From: Dermacentor variabilis
Lineage: Eukaryota > Arthropoda > Arachnida > Ixodida > Ixodidae
Direction of reading: 5' to 3'
DNA length: 64,000 nt
Assembly: GCF_050947875.1 (NCBI RefSeq)
Contig: NC_134570.1
Location: 240,180,584 to 240,244,583 of the forward strand
The position numbers were made by a program, and so were the translations under genes. The notes beneath the pieces were generated by a model. It was not told the DNA's origin. It ran no database searches and worked only from the letters and a program-made list of their open reading frames with translations. Shown here in pieces: positions 59,401 to 64,000 of this stretch; within the stretch, counting starts at the first letter, position 1; each line of letters opens with the position of its first letter.

Positions 59401-62400
59401 CTTTGGGCCTAACTAAGCTAATGATGTTTGATAATTGTACTCTTATTCACATTACTTGACTGGGCGCGGTAACCAAAATAAACAATGACATCACATGAAT
59501 GTGTGTTCGCAGGCAAGCTGCCAACAGTGGCTGTCATTTTCGCATTGATTGTTGCTGTTTCACCAACAGTGGCGACGGCTTGATTGTGCTTTAACGTGCA
59601 GACTGCTAATGGTACCTTTCAAGCGAGCTCTCGACTACTGCTATTAATAGCTACCCGAATGAGTATTTTGGGCCTAACTAAGCTAATGATGTTTGATAAT
59701 TGTTCTCTTATTCGCATTACTTGCCTGGGCCAGGTTACCGAAATAATCAATGCCGTCACATGAATGTGTGTCTGCACGCGAGCTGCCAACAGTGGCTGTC
59801 ATTTTCGCATTGATTGTAGCTGTTTCACCAACAGTGGCGACGGCTTTACTGCGCTTTGACATGCAGACTGCTAATGGTACCTTTAAAGCAAGCCCTCCAC
59901 TACTGATGTTAATAGCTACCCGAATGAGTATGTTGGACCTAGCCAAGCTAATGATGTTTGATAATTGTTCTCTTCACATTACTTGCCTGGGCCCGGTAAG
60001 CAAAATAAGCAATGCCATCAAGTGAATGTGTGTTTGCACGCAAGCTGCCAACAGTGGCTGTCATTTTCGCGTTGATTGCTGCCGTTTCACCAACTGTGGT
60101 GACGGCTTGACTGCGCTTTTACTTGCAGACTGCTAATGGTACCTTTCAAACGAGCCCTCGACTACTCATATTAATAGCTACCCGTATGAGTATTTTGGGC
60201 CTAACTAATTTAATGATGTTTGATAATTCTTCTCTTATTCACATTACTTGCCTGGGCCAGGTAACCAAGATAAACAATGCCATCACATGAATGTGTGCTT
60301 GCACGCAAGCTGCCAACAGTGGCTGTCATTCTCGCAATGAGTGTTGCTGTTTCACCAACAGTGACGACGGCTTGAATGCGCTTTGACGTGCAGACTGCTA
60401 ATGGTACCTTTCAAGCGAGCCCTCGACTACTGCTATTAATAGCTACCCGTATGAGTATTTTGGGCCTATCTAAGCTAATGATGTTTGATAATTGTACTCT
60501 TATTCACATTACTTGCCTGGGCCCGGTAACCAAAATCAACAATGACATCACATGAATGTGTGTTCGCAGGCAAGCTGCCAAGAGTGGCTGTCATTTTCGC
60601 ATTGATTGTTGCTGTTTCACCAACAGTGGCGACGGCTTGACTGCGCTTTGACGTGCAGACTGCTAATGGTACCTTTCATGCGAGCCCTCGACTACTGATA
60701 TTAATAACTACCCGAATGAGTATTTTGGGCCTAACTAAGCTAATGATGTTTGATAATTGTACTCTTATTCGCATTACTTGCCTGGGCCCGGTAAACAAAA
60801 TAAAGAATGCCATCACACGAATATGTGCTTGCACGCAAGCTGCCAACAGTGGTTGTCATTCTCGCATTGAGTGTTGCTGTTTCACCAACAGTAACGACGG
60901 CTTCAATGCGCTTTGACGTGCAGACTGCTAATGGTACCTTTCAAGCGAGCCCTCGACTGCTGCTATTAATAGCTACCCGTATGAGTATTTTGGGCCTAAC
61001 TAAGCTAATGATGTTTGATAATTGTACTCTTATTCGCATTACTTGCCTGGGCCCGGTAAACAAAATAAAGAATGCCACCATATGAATGTGTGTTTGCTTC
61101 CAAGCAGCCAACAGTGGCTGTCATTTTCACGTTGATTGCTGCTGCTTGACCAACAGTTGCGACGGCTTGACTGTGCTTTAACGTGCAGACTGCTAATGGT
61201 ACCTTTCAAGCGAGCTCTCGACTACTGCTATAATAGCTATCCGAAAGAGTATTTTGGGCCTAACTAAGCTAATGATGTTTGATAATTGTACTCTTATTCG
61301 CATTACTTGCCTGGGCCCGGTAAACAAAATAAAGAATGCCCCCATATGAATGTGTGTTTGCTTCCAAGCAGCCAACAGTGGCTGTCATTTTCGCATTGAT
61401 TGTAGCTGTTTCACCAACAGTGGCGACGGCTTGACTGCGCTTTGACGTGCAGACTGCTAATGGTACCTTTCATGCGAGCCCTCGACTACTGATACTAATA
61501 ACTACCCGAATGAGTATTCTGGGCCTACCTAAGCTAATGATGTTTGATAATTGTTCTCTTATTCGCATTACTTGCCTGGGCCAGGTAACCGAAATAAACA
61601 ATGCCACCACATGAATGTCTGTTTGCACGCAAGCTGCCAACAGTGGCTGTCATTTTCGCATTGATTGTTGCTGTTTCACCAACAGTGGCGACGGCTTGAC
61701 TGCGCTTTGACGTGCAGAATGCTAATGATGCCTTTCTAGCGAGCCCTCGACTACTGGTATTAATAGCTACCCGAATGAGTATTTTGGGCCTAACTAAGCT
61801 AATGATGTTTGATAATTGTTCTCTTATTCGCATTCTTGCCTGGAGCAGGTAACCAAAATAAACAATGCCGTCACATGAATGAGTGTTCGCAGGCAAGCTG
61901 CCAACAGTGGCTGTCATTTTCGCATTGATTGTTGCTGTTTCACCAACAGTGGCGACGGCTTGATTGGGCTTTAACGTGCAGACTGCTAATGGTACCTTTC
62001 AAGCGAGCTCTCGACTACTGCTATTAATAGCTACCCGAATGAGTATTTTGGGCCTAACTAAGCTAATGATGTTTGATAATTGTTCTCTTATTCGCATTAC
62101 TTGCCTGGGCCAGGTTACCGAAATAAACAATGCCGTCACATGAATGTGTGTCTGCACGCGAGCTGCCAACAGTGGCTGTCATTTTCGCATTGATTGTAGC
62201 TGTTTCACCAACAGTGGCGACGGCTTGACTACGCTTTGACATGCAGACTTCTAATGGTACCTTTCAAGCGAGCCCTCAACTACTGCTATTAATAGCTACC
62301 CGTATGAGTATTTTGGGCCTAACTAAGCTAATGATGTTTGATAATTGTACTCTTATTCACATTACTTGCCTGGGCCCGGTTACCAAAATAAACAATGACA

Positions 62401-64000
62401 TCACATGAATGTGTGTTCGCAGGCAAGCTGCCAACAGTGGCTGTCATTTTCGCATTGATTGTTGCTGTTTCACCAACAGTGGCGACGGCTTGATTGTGCT
62501 TTAACGTGCAGACTGCTAATGGTACCTTTCAAGCGAGCTCTCGACTACTGCTATTAATACCTACCCGAATGAGTATTTTGAGCCTAACTAAGCTAATGAT
62601 GTTTGATAATTGTTCTCTTATTCGCATTACTTGCCTGGGCCAGGTTACCGAAATAAACAATGCCGTCACATGAATGTGTGTCTGCACGCGAGCTGCCAAC
62701 AGTGGCTGTCATTTTCGCATTGATTGTAGCTGTTTCACCAACAGTGGCGACGGCTTGACTGCGCTTTGACATGCAGACTGCTAATGGTACCTTTAAAGCA
62801 AGCCCTCCACTACTGATGTTAATAGCTGCCCGTATGAGTATTTTGGGCCTAACTAAGCTAATGATGTTTGATAATTGTACTCTTATTCACATTACTTGCC
62901 TGGGCCCGGTAACCAAAATAAACAATGACATCACATGAATGTGTGTTCGCAGGCAAGCTGCCAACAGTGGCTGTCATTTTCGCATTGATTGTTGCTGTTT
63001 CACCAACAGTGGCGACGGCTTGATTGTGCTTTAACATGCAGACTGCTAATGGTACCTTTCAAGCGAGCTCTCGACTACTGCTATTAATAGCAACCCGAAT
63101 GCGTATTTTGGGCCTAACTAAGCTAATGATGTTTGATAATTGTTCTCTTATTCGCATTACTTGCCTGGGCCAGGTTACCGAAATAAACAATGCCGTCACA
63201 TGAATGTGTGTCTGCACGCGAGCTGCCAACAGTGGCTGTCATTTTCGCATTGATTGTAGCTGTTTCACCAACAGTGGCGACGGCTTTACTGCGCTTTGAC
63301 ATGCAGACTGCTAATGGTACCCTTAAAGCAAGCCCTCCACTACTGATGTTAATAGCTACCCGAATGAGTATGTTGGACCTAGCCAAGCTAATGATGTTTG
63401 ATAATTGTTCTCTTCTTCACATTGCTTGCCTGGGCCCGGTAAGCAAAATAAGCAATGCCATCAAGTAAATGTGTGTTTGCGCGCAAGCTGCCAACAGTGG
63501 CTGTCATTTTCGCGTTGATTGCTGCCGTTTCACCAACTGTGGTGACGGCTTGACTGCGCTTTTACTTGCAGACTGCTAATGGTACCTTTCAAACGAGCCC
63601 TCGACTACTCATATTAATAGCTACCCGTATGAGTATTTTGGGCCTAGCTAAATTAATGATGTTTGATAATTCTTCTCTTATTCACATTACTTGCTTGGGC
63701 CAGGTAACCAAGATAAACAATGCCATCACATGAATGTGTGCTTGCACGCAAGCTGCCAACAGTGGCTGTCATTTTCGCATTGATTGTTGCTGTTTCACCA
63801 ACAGTGGCGACGGCTTGACTGCGCTTTGACGTGCAGACTGCTAATGGTACCTTTCATGCGAGCCCTCGACTACTGATATTAATAACTACCCGAATGAGTA
63901 TTTTGGGCCTAACTAAGCTAATGATGTTTGATAATTGTACTCTTATTCACATTACTTGCCTGGGCCCGGTAAACAAAATAAAGAATGCCACCATATGAAT
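56470..64000. repeat. Satellite array block 4 (about 265-bp monomer, about 28 copies)
   Basis: Satellite to the window end. Up to 60934 it belongs to duplication unit B. From about 61.96 kb it again follows the register seen at 58.5-60.6 kb: matches at 59683/63123 and 59750/63190 give an offset of 3440 bp, 13 monomers. The two-monomer 530-bp register is visible again (TTGATTGTGCTTTAAC near 62490 and 63020). Monomers at 61.08-61.40 kb carry the GCTTCCAAGCAGCC variant otherwise seen in 2.2-4.8 kb. No genes seen. Confidence 0.97.

Larger units (their letters stand above)
45920..60934. repeat. Tandem segmental duplication, unit B (15,015 bp, contains LINE copy B)
   Basis: Direct tandem copy of 30641-45919. 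It lacks two monomers present in unit A at about 35.69-36.22 kb and has one extra monomer at about 58.31-58.58 kb. Most of the rest is identical, with occasional single-base differences (for example near 49076, 57466 and 60467) and one dense cluster at about 49684-49873. Confidence 0.93.

Overview
This window is eukaryotic, non-genic, repeat-dominated DNA. About 46.7 kb of the 64 kb is one satellite family with a monomer of about 265 bp (roughly 176 monomers). It is interrupted by one LTR retrotransposon of the Ty3/gypsy type and by two copies of one non-LTR retrotransposon (LINE). I see no host gene, tRNA, rRNA or prokaryotic feature. The gag and pol proteins and the LINE resemble elements I associate with ixodid tick genomes, so a tick or another arachnid is my best guess. 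That is a memory-based resemblance, not a search result.

Layout: 1-19711 satellite, with nested higher-order repeats (a 5-monomer unit of about 1.28 kb twice at 2.0-4.6 kb, and a 13-15-monomer unit twice at 11.6-19.0 kb). 19712-27078: a complete 7,367-bp Ty3/gypsy element with 417-bp LTRs, flanked by a 4-bp ATAT duplication. Its gag is intact. Its pol is broken by a 1-base frameshift, two in-frame TGA codons and a nested 1.4-kb terminal-inverted-repeat DNA element at 23306-24708. 27079-36773 satellite. 36774-41719 LINE copy A on the minus strand (two-ORF element: coiled-coil ORF1, then APE-type endonuclease plus reverse transcriptase ORF2, with 266-bp tandem repeats in the 5' UTR). 41720-51522 satellite. 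51523-56469 LINE copy B. 56470-64000 satellite.

The largest structure is a recent tandem duplication of about 15 kb: unit A (30641-45919) is followed directly by unit B (45920-60934), each carrying the LINE at the same point in the same flanking satellite. The two units differ by whole monomers (a two-monomer difference left of the LINE, a one-monomer difference right of it), by a conversion-like patch near 49.7-49.9 kb and by scattered single bases. So the LINE inserted once and was then copied as a passenger of satellite amplification. It decayed partly before the duplication (shared lesions) and partly after it (a private stop in copy A).

No functional host pathway is encoded. The interest lies in how the array evolves: nested insertions, unequal exchange in whole-monomer steps, local conversion, and a recurrent 42-bp deletion between short direct repeats inside the monomer. 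Short open frames across the satellite are not treated as genes.
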